Counted from the first letter of the stretch, positions 19,630-30,701 are shown. The stretch is DNA of 32,738 nucleotides from Cudoniella acicularis (GCA_013054445.1 JAAMPI010000539.1:1-32738); one strand, 5' to 3'. Notes: generated by a model from the sequence alone, not told the origin. Numbers and translations are program-made.

Positions 19630-21057
19630 ATGGATTTGAATGCAGTTCTTTTGTCCTCAGACAGTCTGGAAGCTTCGGAAAGACTTCCAGACTCATCGGA
19701 ATCATGGCGGTTACCCTCACCCAGTCAAAAAGGAGGTGAGAACGTTCGCAGGGCGACACCAAAGCCTTGTTTATTCCATAATGTCCCTATCTTCACCAGT
19801 GTCCTGTTATTCAGCCACCTTCACTAATACTAGTGTTATAGATAGGGACAATCCCATTGTTCTGTCCCCGCAGATTGGTGTAGTAGAATGCTCTTCTGAT
19901 ACTTTGGTGACAGAGGGTCCTCGCGAGTTACTTGCGGACGAGCAAAAACCATGTGATAACCACGACTGGCTAACCTCGGATTTAATACCAAATGGCGAAT
20001 GGAAGGAATCCTTATGGGGGCCGGACTGGGATCTCTGCAATGTAGTGGGCAGTAACCCTTTTGTCGCTCCGAGTTCGACGCACTGCTCTTCTCCACAAAG
20101 TTCTGCTGTCTTGAATATGCGAAGAAGACGAAAGCGCAGAGACGAAGGCGATGATACCTGCGACGGCAATACTAAATACAGACACTCTAAGCAGCGAAAG
20201 ACCCATTCCGACAACCGCAAGCCCAAATTCGCATGTCCATATCATAAATGGAACCCTTCGAAATATGGTATACACGGGCCAACTAACTAGTCGAGGAGCT
20301 GCGCCCTTTCTCACTGGGAATCAGTGTCGAGAGTAAAGGCTGTATCCCACCATCGTACAGGAGACCGGACTGACGCAGCCTAGAAAGCATCTTTATCGTT
20401 GTCATATGGCACCACCACAATGCCGACGGTGTGGTCGTACGTTTTCCAAATCAGAAGATCTTCAAGCATATATTAGTAGCGTCGAAGGATGCTCGTTAAG
20501 AGTAGCAAACCCTCCGGAAGGGATCACGACAGATATGCTTAAGGCACTGAAGAGTCGAAAGAAATTCAACCAAACTGAGGAAGAACGATGGAAGGGTACC
20601 TATCGGATTCTATTCCCTCGTGAGTGTGAGGTTCCTAGTCCGTGTAAGTTCAAAAATTTCCATTTGGTTTGCCCTAGATCTTGCTAATCATATATCAGAC
20701 GTCGACTCGGTCAACGACGAGACTTCCCGTGTACTTGACTTTTTCGAAGAATACTGTCGGACAGAAATGCGAAAGAAATTCAGCAAGTTGCTCGAAGACC
20801 ATTTTTCCACCATAAACTTGAATTCTGTTTCGACTCCTGAACCAGCCTCCAATTTGATGACTTTAAGCACAGCACAACATAGATTAGCTTCTTCTGGAGC
20901 TGAAGCAGACATCAAGGCGAAACTTGTTCCTAATCCGGATTGCAGTCGCGACAGTGCCTATGCTCACCGGCCAGTGTGGGGCTCGGTGCCAGATTTTGAG
21001 CGCCATGAGTACGTTGATTTTGATAGTTGTGTGCCAGAGGTATTTCGTCCTGGGTAG
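19630..21057 (+). pseudogene. Fungal C2H2-type zinc-finger gene with one premature stop
   Basis: Proposed exons 19630-19735, 19815-20332, 20379-20643 and 20699-21057 keep one frame over 416 codons. The first intron acceptor could instead be at 19799. Landmarks: MDLNAVLLSSDSLEASERLP start, an acidic/Ser middle, a basic patch (MRRRRKRRDEG), then the fungal pattern KFACPYHKWNPSKY, RSCALSHWESVSR, KHLYRCH, a second finger QCRRCGRTFSKSEDLQ, and VANPPEGIT, KSRKKF, TEEERWKGTYRILFP, SPYVDSV. A TAG at 20288-20290 (codon ~194) cuts it between finger halves. In the second finger the usual His after DL..  is Tyr (TAT). Both changes fit C to T at CpA. Probable former DNA-binding regulator; as assembled only the N-terminal half could be made. 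Confidence 0.7.
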
Positions 21058-21425
21058 GAGACTGAGCCCAAACCCCATAGGATGGTAAATTCTCTTTTGT
21101 GATGGATACAATTGAGGTTTATTTATTCTGTGAGTGAGCCATCTATTGTAAATTTATGAACACTTGAATATATTTATATGAACGACTACATCCGTATGAT
21201 GGCCTCCTCAACAAAGATTGAGCACACCGCATTTGCTCCTCGAAACTGCTGTGAGCAAGAGCTTGGTAATCAGCAATCCCATCCCTAATTTGATTTGAAT
21301 AGCGCTCAGTGTCTAGCTATAAGTCCCTAAAAGCAGATGATTTGCATTGCACGTCCGTCCATAAACCTTAGAAGCCACTCTACAGACAGATATAATTTAC
21401 GAAACGTCGAGATGAGTCAAGCCTT
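21058..21425. other. Convergent intergenic region
   Basis: Lies between the 3' ends of the C2H2 relic and the DUF6594 gene; holds both presumed terminators. No gene seen. Confidence 0.5.
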
Positions 21426-22867
21426 CTAGACGACAGCAGTCGCACCTTGCATATTCCCCAAAAACGTAACTAAAATAGCGCAATACCTATCAATCAAATC
21501 AGCACTCTTCTCTTCACCCTACCCTTACTGTTCCTGGCTTTCCTTCTCAACATCTACGTCCAGACCTACATCCACACATACGCACAAAAAAACAAGAAAA
21601 TCAACTCACGTGCAAATACCAACAAACACATTCTCAGCCTTAGTCCCTGTCATCGACATCAACGCAGCAAACGCCAATACAAACACAAGAACCATGATGC
21701 TAGTCGTTTTCCTGCTCATCTCGGCTAGGAACAGTATGAAGATGGGGATTAAAATGATGGTGATTGCGACGCTGACTGCAAGGATCCGCGCGAAGAGGGT
21801 GATGTTTTGGGTGGAGAAGAAGTAGGTGTGTGGGTCTTGTGGATTGGAGTTGGAGCGGAGAAGTTGCTATTTTTGGGGGGAGTTCGTGTCAGTTTATTTG
21901 ATGCTTCCATGTTTTTCTCAATAAGTGGTTTTTGTTAATCTTTTACTTTCTTGATGGGGGGAGTTTTGGTCTCGTGTTGGGATGGGATGCTTGAGGTGGA
22001 TTCTTGTCTTGATCTCGACTAACCTGAAAGCGAGAACTAGGCGAACGATTTAACAACGATTTGACAGCCTCGTCAAATCCTTCCCGCGGCTGATTGACCA
22101 AGGATACAAAATCGTCGCGGTAGTAGATGAAATCGTACTGATCTTTATCAAGTGGCTTCTCGTTACGGATCCAGTTGAATACGCTCCTGTGGTCGCGGGG
22201 TAGTGCTGGAGCTAGGGACCGCAAGTTGCTGTCTTTTAGAACGAGCTCATCTGCGATTTTTTTTCGTTAACTTTAATATTCCGTAGTTTTTTTTTCACGT
22301 ACCATATTGCAAAAGCTTCACCCTCAACTTCTCAATCAAATCTTTCTGCTTCGGGTCCCATCCCTCATAAAACTCGCCCCGCTTTAATCTCCATTTAGTA
22401 TCCGTATTTTCATCTGCCTTGTCTAATTCATCGAGCTCCTTTTCTAGTAAAGTGACCTCACAGGTTAAGTGGAGGAGGACTCGTTGGTGGGCTCGTCCGA
22501 AACGGCGTGCGATAGAGAAGTTTCCGGCGCTGTTGAGGAAAGCGGCTAACGAGGGGAAGCCATGGGGGTAGGTTTTGTCTGTTTGTTGGGAGTTAGTGTT
22601 TTGGGGGGAGGGGAGGGGGGGGCTGTTTAGTTGCCAAGTTTTTTTGATCCGTGGACAGGGAGTTTTGAGAAAGGGGAGCTCTGGATAGATTATTTGGGTT
22701 TACTGACAGTGTTTATCATATTCGTCGATGATATCTTCACATCTCATACCGCCATGGTTCGTTTGAGAGCCTTCTTCGCTTACTGCAGTGGGTTCTTGGC
22801 TTAGTGCTAGCTCGTCTTGTGAATCTGTGGGAGATTCTGGCGTCAATTGCTCGTCTGTCGGTTGCAT
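21426..22867 (-). CDS. DUF6594 family membrane protein
   Basis: Exons 22867-22708, 22578-22303, 22250-22024, 21866-21610 and 21486-21426 join in frame to 273 residues. Introns are 129, 52, 157 and 123 nt, with GT..AG ends. The order matches this fungal family: an acidic N-terminus, then YPHGFPSLAAFLNSAGNFSI, RRFGRAHQRVLLHL, a charged helix (LLEKELDELDKADEN), QYDELVLKDSNLRSL, DDFVSLV, and two or three C-terminal hydrophobic helices (ILAVSVAITIILIPIFILFL, MVLVFVLAFAALMSM, YCAILVTFLGNMQGATAVV). The C-terminal helices indicate membrane anchoring. Function of the family is unknown. No inactivating change is seen, making it one of the few sound genes here. The splice pattern is predicted by eye; the exon 3 to 4 junction (donor GTTAGT at 22023) is the least canonical. 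Confidence 0.8.
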
Positions 22868-23241
22868 CAGCAAATACAGTCTAACAAGAAAATAAAGATC
22901 ATTAATCTCAAACCCTTAATAGCATCAGCCAAATTTTGCTTGAGTAGTATCTCTGTCTCTTTCTCGGTCTCTACATGACCTTCTGCATATTGATTGACAC
23001 CAGTACTGGACCCTTGCTCTTGTTCCACCTCTATGCTCTGTTTCGGAGGCAAAGTGGATTTCCTTAGAGTTACTCTCTTCATTTTGTTGGACTCGATTAC
23101 CGGAATACCCTTCTCTGCATCTCCTATACTAGCCGCGAAGGAATTAGAAACGAATTGTTGATTTGTAGAGGGAACAGCCAGTAGCAAGGTTGCAGCTGTA
23201 GGCACTCCCGTTCCCACAGCCTTGCTGCTAGTCGCTGGCAT
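22867..23241 (-). CDS. Hypothetical ORF upstream of the DUF6594 gene
   Basis: An open frame starting MPATSSKAVGTGVPTAATLL ends with a TGA that overlaps the DUF6594 start (TGATG). The frame extends up to 23340. It is Ser/Thr/Val-rich, then Glu-rich (EVEQEQGSS, VETEKETEILL), with a short hydrophobic end. No family is recognised. It could be a small gene, an upstream exon of the DUF6594 gene, or merely its leader; I found no intron that joins the two in frame. Confidence 0.2.
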   Translation of the reverse strand: MPATSSKAVGTGVPTAATLLLAVPSTNQQFVSNSFAASIGDAEKGIPVIESNKMKRVTLRKSTLPPKQSIEVEQEQGSSTGVNQYAEGHVETEKETEILLKQNLADAIKGLRLMIFIFLLDCIC

Positions 23242-23340
23242 TGTCGCAAAAGCAACACAACTCGATGAAACAGTCGCTATCGCTAACTTCAAGAAATTCA
23301 AGCAAAGGAAATGATCAAGCATAAGTACACAAGGCTGCAC

Positions 23341-24166
23341 TTCTCAACAGGACGCAGAACAGTTCCATACTTGGAAATTGTTATCTGGCCTTATATGCCA
23401 TCGCGCTGCTGGATTCTGCACTGGATGGTGGCGCATCCCATCGCCCATCCTCTCTCAGTGCCAATCTGCTCATTCGTCTTGTTTGCAGGAGATGCAGATG
23501 CTTGGGCGGAAAGGAACTTACCGATGCCCGACAGATATGGTCGAAAGAGGGGAGGAAGAGGCTCACTCGGCACAGCGTTGCTGTATTGCTGCTCAATCGA
23601 GCCGGAGGTGCAGTTGCTCGACGTGGGCGTCGCTGACTGGGGATGTGATTTGTAGATATGGGAGATGGTGTAGGGGAGGGTTGAGATATAGGCTAGGAGG
23701 GAGAGTTTTACCTGAGCTGCAGGAGCCGGGCTCCGGGTGTGAATAAGGCGTAAGCTGACCTGTGTGAATTCGGGATGTTTACTGGATAATGGCGACCTCA
23801 AAAGTTTCGTCAATCTGGGGGCGAAGATGGAAAGATTGAACGTCAAACGTCGAAGGACAGGGAAAGGGGAGGGGGGGGGGGGGGGTTTAAAGACGAACGG
23901 AAGTACCTCTTTACATGCGGGGAATGAATGGGGTATTTGTAACGGCGGTGAGTATTTGCTACGGTATGGCTGGCTGCATCGGTCAACAGTCCCGTCGCGC
24001 CGAAAACATTGCGAGCGAGTATCTTGGAAAACGTGGGTAGTTACATAGAGGCACACGAACGTCGTCTGAAGTGCCAAGCATTGTGTATCATTGTGTATTT
24101 CGACGCCGGGGCGATCACAGGAAGATTAGGAAAGCTTCATTTCGTGCCTTTACACTTTTAGATTTA
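23341..24166. other. Gene-poor region with a G15 run
   Basis: A long minus-strand frame (24077-23391) is open but has no recognisable domain or fungal leader and reads like chance. A run of 15 G lies at 23871-23885. Otherwise nothing seen. Confidence 0.45.
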
Positions 24167-24845
24167 TTAAACCAACTCCACACATACAATACACAGGCCC
24201 AGAAGCACACAAAAGTATGTATCCATGCTCGACAATCTCGGTATCCTCCCACCAAAACCCCTACGGAATGTGGAGGTGAACATCATAGTCGCCCAGCAGA
24301 TCTCCCGTCTTCGTCCAAACGTGATTGCATTTGTCTCCGCCAGCGGATATGCCATATTCAAACGTTTGACCCAAGGCCTGGTACTTCCATCAAAGCTCTC
24401 TCGCACACCGGCACACTTGTCCCTAACCCAATAATTCAATTCATAACAGCGGTCGTAGGAGGCGCGAGGCCGATTAGGTGGTGAGACAGCAGCAAATTCT
24501 GTGCGCTGACCATACTTGCTGGTCTCGGCGGCGTAGATGTGATTGTATCCTGCAATCGATCAAAGTTCAGGAAACCAGAACTACTGTCGTTTGCTTATAA
24601 CGTACCGGTTTTGGATTCGAACTCGGCACCACCACTCCCTCTCTCTTCTCGTGTTTGTTTGTGATAACTCCCTCTTCCTCGGTAACACAAATAATTGTAG
24701 CGCTGTTCGTCCGAGGTGAGACCTTTCGAAGCCGTACTGGCGGTGCTGGGCGAATGGTCTGCCCAAACGCGGCCAATCCGAGTTTCCTAAGTTCGGGGGA
24801 CTGCTTGAATGCTCGTTCCATCTCTGTTGTTAGTAGTAGTGCCAT
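24167..24845 (-). CDS. Unrecognised protein gene with frame uncertainty
   Basis: The second exon (24549-24167) gives a coherent 127-codon stretch, YNHIYAAETSKYGQRTEFAA, SYDRCYELNYWVRDKC, RLNMAYPLAETNAI, FGRRREICWATMMF, ending in a hydrophobic tail (YFCVLLGLCIVCVELV). A 56-nt intron (24605-24550, branch CTGAAC) joins it in phase to LTSDEQRYNYLCYRGRGSYH and GGAEFESKTG on 24762-24606. The likely start, MALLLTTEMERAFKQSPELR at 24845 after a pyrimidine-rich leader, is in another frame. Either a 35-nt intron (donor GTACGG) or a one-base shift near 24763 links them. I do not recognise the family. The product would be about 200 residues and may be tail-anchored. The gene may be sound or slightly broken. 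Confidence 0.45.
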
Positions 24846-26613
24846 GATTGCGGCGTCGCAAGAGGATATGTAGAGGGAAGATGATGTAGCAGATGAACTG
24901 CGAGAACCAGATCAAATAAGACTCCAAATACGGGGTCGGTCGGGTACCAGCATAGCAGCATCAATCAAGCAGAAGTATCTGCGACTAATATACATCACCC
25001 TACCGGATACTTCGTTAACATTATCGACAATCTTCGCCTGGTGCCCAGCGCCGAGCCGCCAGTTTCGGAGCGCGGCAAAGTCAACCCATATGATGGGACA
25101 ACGCAATTGCGTACGGTCGCGTGTCCCACTGTACTCATCTTCATAGCTTCAGTTGCTTTGGTTTGGGTGGCATTCAAAGGCGAGAGCGCTGCTCCGCAAA
25201 TTAATTCGCCTACGAGAGGCCTTCGATGGTCAAAAAAAAGTAGCACATGCCGCACTGATTGGGAGGAAGGGGACAGATGGTTGTCAAACTAGCAAGGAAT
25301 CTCACCCAACGATCCATGAGACGCCTTAGACCGGCGCAAATTGTTGAACGAAATAGCGTAGGCAAACGGTGCCTGCTGTGGGAGAGCGAACCAAGCCCCT
25401 CTGCCACCGGGTTTTGTTGCCGATCTATGTTTTAGATGGGCCTTTCCTGGGTTGGAGGCTGCCCACCACAGCCAATCGGTAGTGCCGACCTTGGGCTGCT
25501 ATCTGCCCCGGCAACTCCATAATCGGCGTACGGGGAAGAGGTGGTGGGGTTGCGGGTGTAAGCAGAGTACGGGTGTGGTTGTGGATGTGGATGTAGATGT
25601 AGAGCGGACTCTCAACAAAAGGGGACTCGGAAGGGTTTCTTCGAGGTTGATTCGTACAAACGAGAGATGACCTATATTTGACTCCAATCAGCATTCTTCA
25701 TCACCAGAGCGTTTCCACAAGGCGGCCAGCCGCCACTCCCACGTACCAGTTTGAATGTGGTGGTACCCGCCGAGAGGAGCTTCAAAGGCTCTCAACGCCA
25801 ATCGAATTGAGGGTATTTCTCATCAAAGAGAAGCGCATCAGGTACAAAATCCGACGAACGTTCTCCTGCGGGTCTCTACACTATTTATGCCACCGTTACA
25901 ACTCTTTTTAGGGTTTCGCGCCAACATCACAATACGCATCTTAGTTATTCGTATTTGCGAATAGAGAAAAACTGGCCAATCGCCACTCTCACAAGCGCTG
26001 CATCAAGTCGTGATGCGATGCAGTGCATGATGTAATGCGTTAGCTCCCCGATCGTCTGGGTCTTCTAGACCATGTGGATCGACTATCCACGTGACCTATT
26101 CCAACGACACTTCATCGAAACTTGAGATTTCCTATACTATCCCCCCCCCCCCCCCCCCCCCCTTCTCCATGGTTCATTGGCTATTTTGCCACTTTCTTGC
26201 CACTCTTGCGATATCGTCCTCCAGGCCACTTTTCTCTCCACTAGACACCTGGTTTGTCTGCAAAGATAGCCCAGGCAGGAAATAGTGATACAATTGAAGC
26301 TATTCCTATGATTTTTAATACTATGGAATTTTATACCTAGGATAGAAATAAGTCCTATTCCTTCGATGGGATCTTTTACTCAAGGGACAGGTTATTCGCG
26401 CTCCTTTCTTGTAGCTTTATAACCGCACGAATATTACACGATATTTACTTCCTATAGTATTTACAAAAGAGGTGAAACGACAGACGGTGAAATTATCAGT
26501 GGAGTGCTGGTCGGTGGTGATAAAGTGGCAACAGTTAATGAACCGGGGGGGGGGGTTATGAAATAAGATATCGGCAGTACCGTCACGCAGCTTTTCTGCA
26601 CTGCTCTCGTCTT
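24846..26613. other. Long gene-poor stretch with a C22 run
   Basis: Contains the leader and promoter of the gene ending at 24167, short unsupported open frames, a GTGGAT-type six-base repeat tract near 25563-25600, a run of 22 C at 26141-26162 and a run of 11 G at 26545-26555. No gene or known element seen. Confidence 0.45.
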
Positions 26614-26898
26614 TCAACGGAGGATAAGATACAGTGCTTTATGACTGGGCAATCCAGCGGATCTCCTATGAGCATCGCGTTTCCAAGTCTTAATGATATG
26701 CCAGAGAGTACATTCCACCACCCATGCGAGAGAAGCCGCTGCTAGTTCCCCGACTGTAGCCCAATGACAACTCAGCTCGATGAAAATGTGTCCTTTAGGT
26801 TTTCTACCGTATTTTGCGTTGCGATTGCATACAGCTTCAATGAACGCTCGACTATGATTTGTACTCGCGTTCTTGTCGAAAACACGAACGGGGAGGGG
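26614..26898 (-). other. Open frame fragment without start, unrecognised
   Basis: A 94-codon frame bounded by two TGA stops reads VFDKNASTNHSRAFIEAVCN, KPKGHIFIELSCHW, GELAAASLAWVVECTLWHII. Its composition is protein-like but there is no ATG near its beginning and no family comes to mind. It could be an exon or a transposon gene fragment, or chance. Confidence 0.2.
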
Positions 26899-27234
26899 TC
26901 ATCCAATGTGTGTTATTGGTCCCCGTGAAGAATTTTCTCCAAAATCTCCTCGGCGGGCCAGGCACTCCACGGATATAGGTCAGCTTGATAAACAACGAAA
27001 AAGAAGAATGAAAGGCTGTAACAGCTGGATAAATCATGCATTGAAAGACCGAATTGAAAGTCTCAATTAAACACAGGGAGCCTATTCTGATCGCTGGTGA
27101 CCCGTTCTGGCTCCCTGTGATCCTGCTCGCTAGGGGTTGATATTATCAACAATATCACCGGGATAGGGCCTATCTCAAAGGTCCACAGAGGATAACTAAG
27201 GGTTTCGAGCTGCTTGGGGTGGAGGTTGCGCGTG

Positions 27235-27330
27235 AAAGGTGGGTGAGGCGAGGGTAAGTAAGGCGGTGAGGAGTCACATGCGCTGTCCTTTGGCGAGCAC
27301 GCAGAAGCAAGTGAGGATTCAGGTTAAATG
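27235..27330 (-). repeat. Dispersed repeat, partial inverted copy C
   Basis: The words GGTGAGGCGAGGGTAAGTAAG and, at the far end, GTGAGGATTCAGGTTAAA are the same as, and the reverse complement of, parts of copies A and B. The second word is the left end of A/B (TTTAACCTGAATCCTCAC) inverted. This suggests the element has inverted ends or that C is a rearranged fragment. Confidence 0.55.
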
Positions 27331-27340
27331 ACAGATAGTA

Positions 27341-27667
27341 TAGTTGCTTCTTGTAATATTCTTACTACGGAGATTGTTATTTAACATTATATAAACACAT
27401 TTATTGTTCGTCTCCTTAACCGTCCAGTGCTCAGAAGCTTCTCTTAAAACCTTTCAATATTTCTCCTACTATGAGACATTGTAAGAAAGAGCTACTCAAT
27501 ATGGATTTACCTAACCTAGCCTATCGTCTTATATTAATTCACTAGGACTTACCTCTTTTCACTTAATAGCTATTTTCAAGTGATTGGGCGAGTCTGCGAT
27601 ACTGGGAATAATGGTCTAGGCGATATATGATTCACATGAAGGCCACAAAGCTTCTGCTATAAATACC
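27341..27667. other. Intergenic, nothing recognised
   Basis: AT-rich flank without a supported gene. CTATAAATA at 27658-27666 looks like a TATA box but lies directly before the ATG at 27668, too close to serve it. Confidence 0.4.
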
Positions 27668-27853
27668 ATGCATACTTCTATACTTTGCCTCCTTTCAAAT
27701 ATCTTTATGTCAATCTTCTGGACAGCATTTGCACCTATACAGGTAACAAGTTCTTACCATACATCTTCAGACATCTCTATCGCATCTGAAGCGCATATTC
27801 ACAAACGAACCCTACACACCCGCGCACACAATTTCCCGCAAAACAGTACTTGA
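27668..27853 (+). CDS. Possible small secreted peptide ORF
   Basis: A 61-residue frame starts with a hydrophobic segment resembling a signal peptide (MHTSILCLLSNIFMSIFWTA) and has one dibasic KR (HKRTLHTRAHNF), a Kex2-type processing site. No cysteine pattern or family is seen. A TATA-like word abuts the start codon, and a GT at 27740 could be a splice donor. This may be chance; reported only because its features are ordered as in a secreted precursor. Confidence 0.2.
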   Translation: MHTSILCLLSNIFMSIFWTAFAPIQVTSSYHTSSDISIASEAHIHKRTLHTRAHNFPQNST

Positions 27854-27890
27854 AATTTGCCCTAACTACATCGCCCAAAACTAACCAGTA

Positions 27891-28022
27891 ATGTCCACCC
27901 ACGACGAATCAATCAGCGGCAATAACTCTCGATGGATGTCCGATTCTGACCTTGAACTCATTAATAAGAGCGACAAGGCGAAAATGGGAAAACACATCAA
28001 AAGATTTATAAAAGAAGACTAG
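27891..28022 (+). CDS. Possible 43-residue ORF
   Basis: MSTHDESISGNNSRWMSDSD followed by a lysine-rich end (KAKMGKHIKRFIKED) after a CAA/CCA-rich leader with a fair start context. Beyond the TAG, a frame one base over continues SISESRHEDFPFPSLDLSSR, hinting that the ORF is the start of a longer, frame-shifted gene. No family recognised. Confidence 0.25.
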   Translation: MSTHDESISGNNSRWMSDSDLELINKSDKAKMGKHIKRFIKED

Positions 28023-28525
28023 GAACACGTAGTTCGATATCGGAATCTCGACATGAGGATTTTCCATTTCCGTCTTTGGACCTGAGCAGTCGCTGCTATA
28101 GCCTGAGCCGAGGGTGAGCAAACCCTGAGCCAAGCTGAAAAGGAGGCGGCTCGTTTGGGCTCCTCGGCTACGACTGCCGCCGGCTAAAATTGGAAAGAGT
28201 AAGGCAGGGGTTCTTTCAGGGGCCGACGTTGGACCCCCGTCAGGTAGAGCCGCATCCCCCAACTTTACCGAACGTCAGATTCAACCTCACTCGTACACTA
28301 ACACAGCGTCAATCTATTAACTACCTATTCAACTCCTCTCTGCCACAAGTTATCACCTCCAAATACACATAATACTGCACCTTAATGATAGTTGATTGAC
28401 GATTCTATACGGCTTCAAAGGGCTAAAAGGATAACACAAATTCTGGGAGTCAACGTTTGGCGCTCCCCATAAGCATGCTACCCTTCATCTAACGCCACTA
28501 GATACTTTCCCTAAGCAAGGTATTA
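28023..28525. other. Intergenic, nothing certain
   Basis: Contains a 16-base word, CCGTCAGGTAGAGCCG (28237-28252), that recurs at 30341-30356 inside the DUF3723-like relic, so a small piece of that gene family may lie here. No gene called. Confidence 0.35.
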
Positions 28526-29540
28526 TTCATGCGAGACCGCGCAACAAGGCACAGTGCGGCAGTTGTATCGAGGATTACGACAGCTGGTGCGCTTAATAGG
28601 TATGATGAGACTCGTGCAGGTGCGAAATCACATTAGGGGAAGGTCTATACCAAAGTTCTGTCTTCCCGAGCGGCAGAGAATTTCATGCGAGCAAGGGAAG
28701 GTAAGGCAGAATCATCTCGGCAGCAGGAGCTGCTTTGACGGAAGTGTTTACGGTCACCGGTGTGCCTGTTAGCTGTCGTGAGATTCATGCAACAGCGAGA
28801 CTTGGCCAAGGGAAGGTTCATGGTTTGGTTCAGCAGGAGAGCCACGCAAGCAACACAAGGCAGACTCATCTCGGCAGCAAGTTGCACTGGTGGAGGAGGG
28901 GTCTCGGAAATGGCGTGGTTCCTGAGCATTTGAAATTCATGCGTGGACGAAGTTACGCCGGGAAAAGATAATAAACTTTACTCTAGCCCACATAGCTAAG
29001 AAATTTATACAGAGCAGGTGTTGCGACTGAGGATATGTGTGAAGTGAGTTGCTAAAGGAGTGTATATTGTTTAGTCTACAGAACAGCTTTTGGTGGGGGC
29101 TGTGTCCCTTATTTATAGGCCTCCGGAGCCCACATGCTGACAAGGTGCCTACTCATCTTCCTACACCTAAACTACAGTAATAGCCTATGCCTCGGCCCGT
29201 CTGATTGATGATACCGCAGGTTCTAGAAGCATGATTAGAAATGTCCATCATCGTCACTTTCTAGAATCTCCGGGTGGCGACCCCTGAGCACGTGACCTGG
29301 AATCGCTTCCTCAACAGCAGGGCCAGTACCATGACTGGCATGATTCATCCAAGGGCGGAGTTACGACGAAGGAGGGGTTTACATCAAAGTTCGCTCCTAA
29401 ATACCGGGAAAACCCAAAACATAGCAAGGCAGAATCATGTCGGTGGCAAAGTTGCATTTGATTAGTGTAGTTTGGGTATATGACAACTGAGTTGATTCCT
29501 GAGCGTCTTGAGACTGATGCAAAACGGATGATATCGTGGA
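28526..29540 (+). repeat. Decayed tandem repeat array
   Basis: A word like TTCATGCGAG recurs at 28526, 28682, 28784 and 28936, with weaker forms near 29344 and 29512, spaced about 100-170 bp (one larger gap). A second word, AAGGCAGAATCATCTCGGCA, recurs at 28703, 28857 and 29426, each followed by ...GC(A)A/GG..TTGC or similar. Both words recur in a similar order, so these are parts of one diverged unit. Plus-strand translations show related pieces (FMRDR, FMRAR, FMQQR, FMRGR) broken by stops, so it may be a dead repeat-containing coding region. Confidence 0.5.
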
Positions 29541-30272
29541 GGAGGGGGATGTAATGGTGCCCGGCTTGTCCTGTTGTAGCATAAGGTGGGTCAGAGCATA
29601 GGTGAAAATGCTGAGCAGAGACGGTTGTAGTAGTGCTCAGCTCGCCCAATCTCTCAGCATGATGTGGACTAGTTCACCGGAACAGGAGCTGCCTGGGAAG
29701 GGGTTGTGGCAGCACTCAATTCAACCCCTTGGCATGATACGAATCTGACTATCGGGAAGAGATCAGACTCTTTCATAGCTTGATTTCTGACGATGTAGCC
29801 CAGAAGGGAGAGAGAATGCGGCAGGGCCCAGTCCCTCCCAGAGAATAGTACTAGGGAGGCAGTGCGTGATAGTGCGAGGATGCATCGGCGCCTCCGGTTG
29901 TGCGACACTTCTTAGCCCACACTATGCTATCGGGGTTCTGGACGCATGTCCCGGCCTTTCATGCCTGTTGGTTGAGTGTTCATGGATGTGTTCGTGGCAT
30001 AATTTCAACACTTAACGTAGGTAGGACGGACGAGGGAAGCGAGATTTCAAAGCAATGGTAGCAGGAGATTAGGGACGAGATGCATGGAGCGAACACCACA
30101 GAAGAAACAGTCAAGGGATAAGCTATGCTTTGATTTCGCGCTGCCAGGGTTATGTTCGCGTAGGGCGTTCTTGACCTGCTCACTGAGGTCTAAATTCGTT
30201 AGCTGGGAGCGTGGAAGATAGAGAAAGTGGGGTCATAGACCATCAGAATAGAGATTAGCGATCCACCACCTG
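29541..30272. other. Intergenic, nothing recognised
   Basis: No supported gene. Short open frames on both strands lack protein features. Confidence 0.45.
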
Positions 30273-30605
30273 TCATTCCCAGTATATGAGAGGGTGTTCG
30301 GGATTGAAGAGTTGTAAATTGTCACCGACTCTGAGTAGGCCGTCAGGTAGAGCCGATCAGGACATTAGCACAGATATGTAATTTTCGGGTTCCCAGAGCT
30401 GACAGTCCTCTTCAAAGATGTGCAGCAGCCTCATAACATTCTTCTCGTCAAACTGTCGTGGGTTTTCGGGGAGGGTCTCGGGTTGAAGCGGGGTTTTTAC
30501 CGAGCCGAGGAAAGCCCGGCTTTTCTCCCGAAAAATTTGCAAATCAGTCGCTGACAGGCCTTTTATAACAAAGTGAAAAGACTTAAAAATCTGGGAGAAA
30601 GCTCT
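30273..30605 (-). pseudogene. DUF3723-like gene relic
   Basis: The minus-strand frame gives FHFVIKGLSATDLQIFREKS, RAFLGSVKTP, QFDEKNVMRLLHIFEED, CQLWEPENYISVLMS, then a TGA (30359-30357) and, in the same frame, SALPDGLLRV...EHPLIYWE to another TGA. The pattern of N-V-x-R-L...I-F-x-x-x-C...E-P-E-N-Y-I-x-V-L is like fungal DUF3723 proteins, large multi-copy proteins of unknown role. Only a short piece of the family length is present and it is stopped, so it is a fragment. Assignment is from memory of the motif and is moderate. Confidence 0.45.
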
Positions 30606-30701
30606 CTATCCAGCTAATACTCCCCGGCGGTTTCTCCTTCTCCTTTTCTTTATCTCTCTATTATTCTTTCTTATGTTTTGCATTCTATTTTTAGATTGGC
30701 T

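Noticed and set aside
23391..24077. 228-codon minus-strand open frame as a gene
   Set aside because: No domain, no fungal leader, low-complexity proline/serine composition and a G/C run inside; it reads like chance in GC-richer DNA.
27909..28262. 117-codon minus-strand frame
   Set aside because: No family resemblance and it overlaps the small plus-strand ORF. Only a 16-base word is shared with the DUF3723-like relic.
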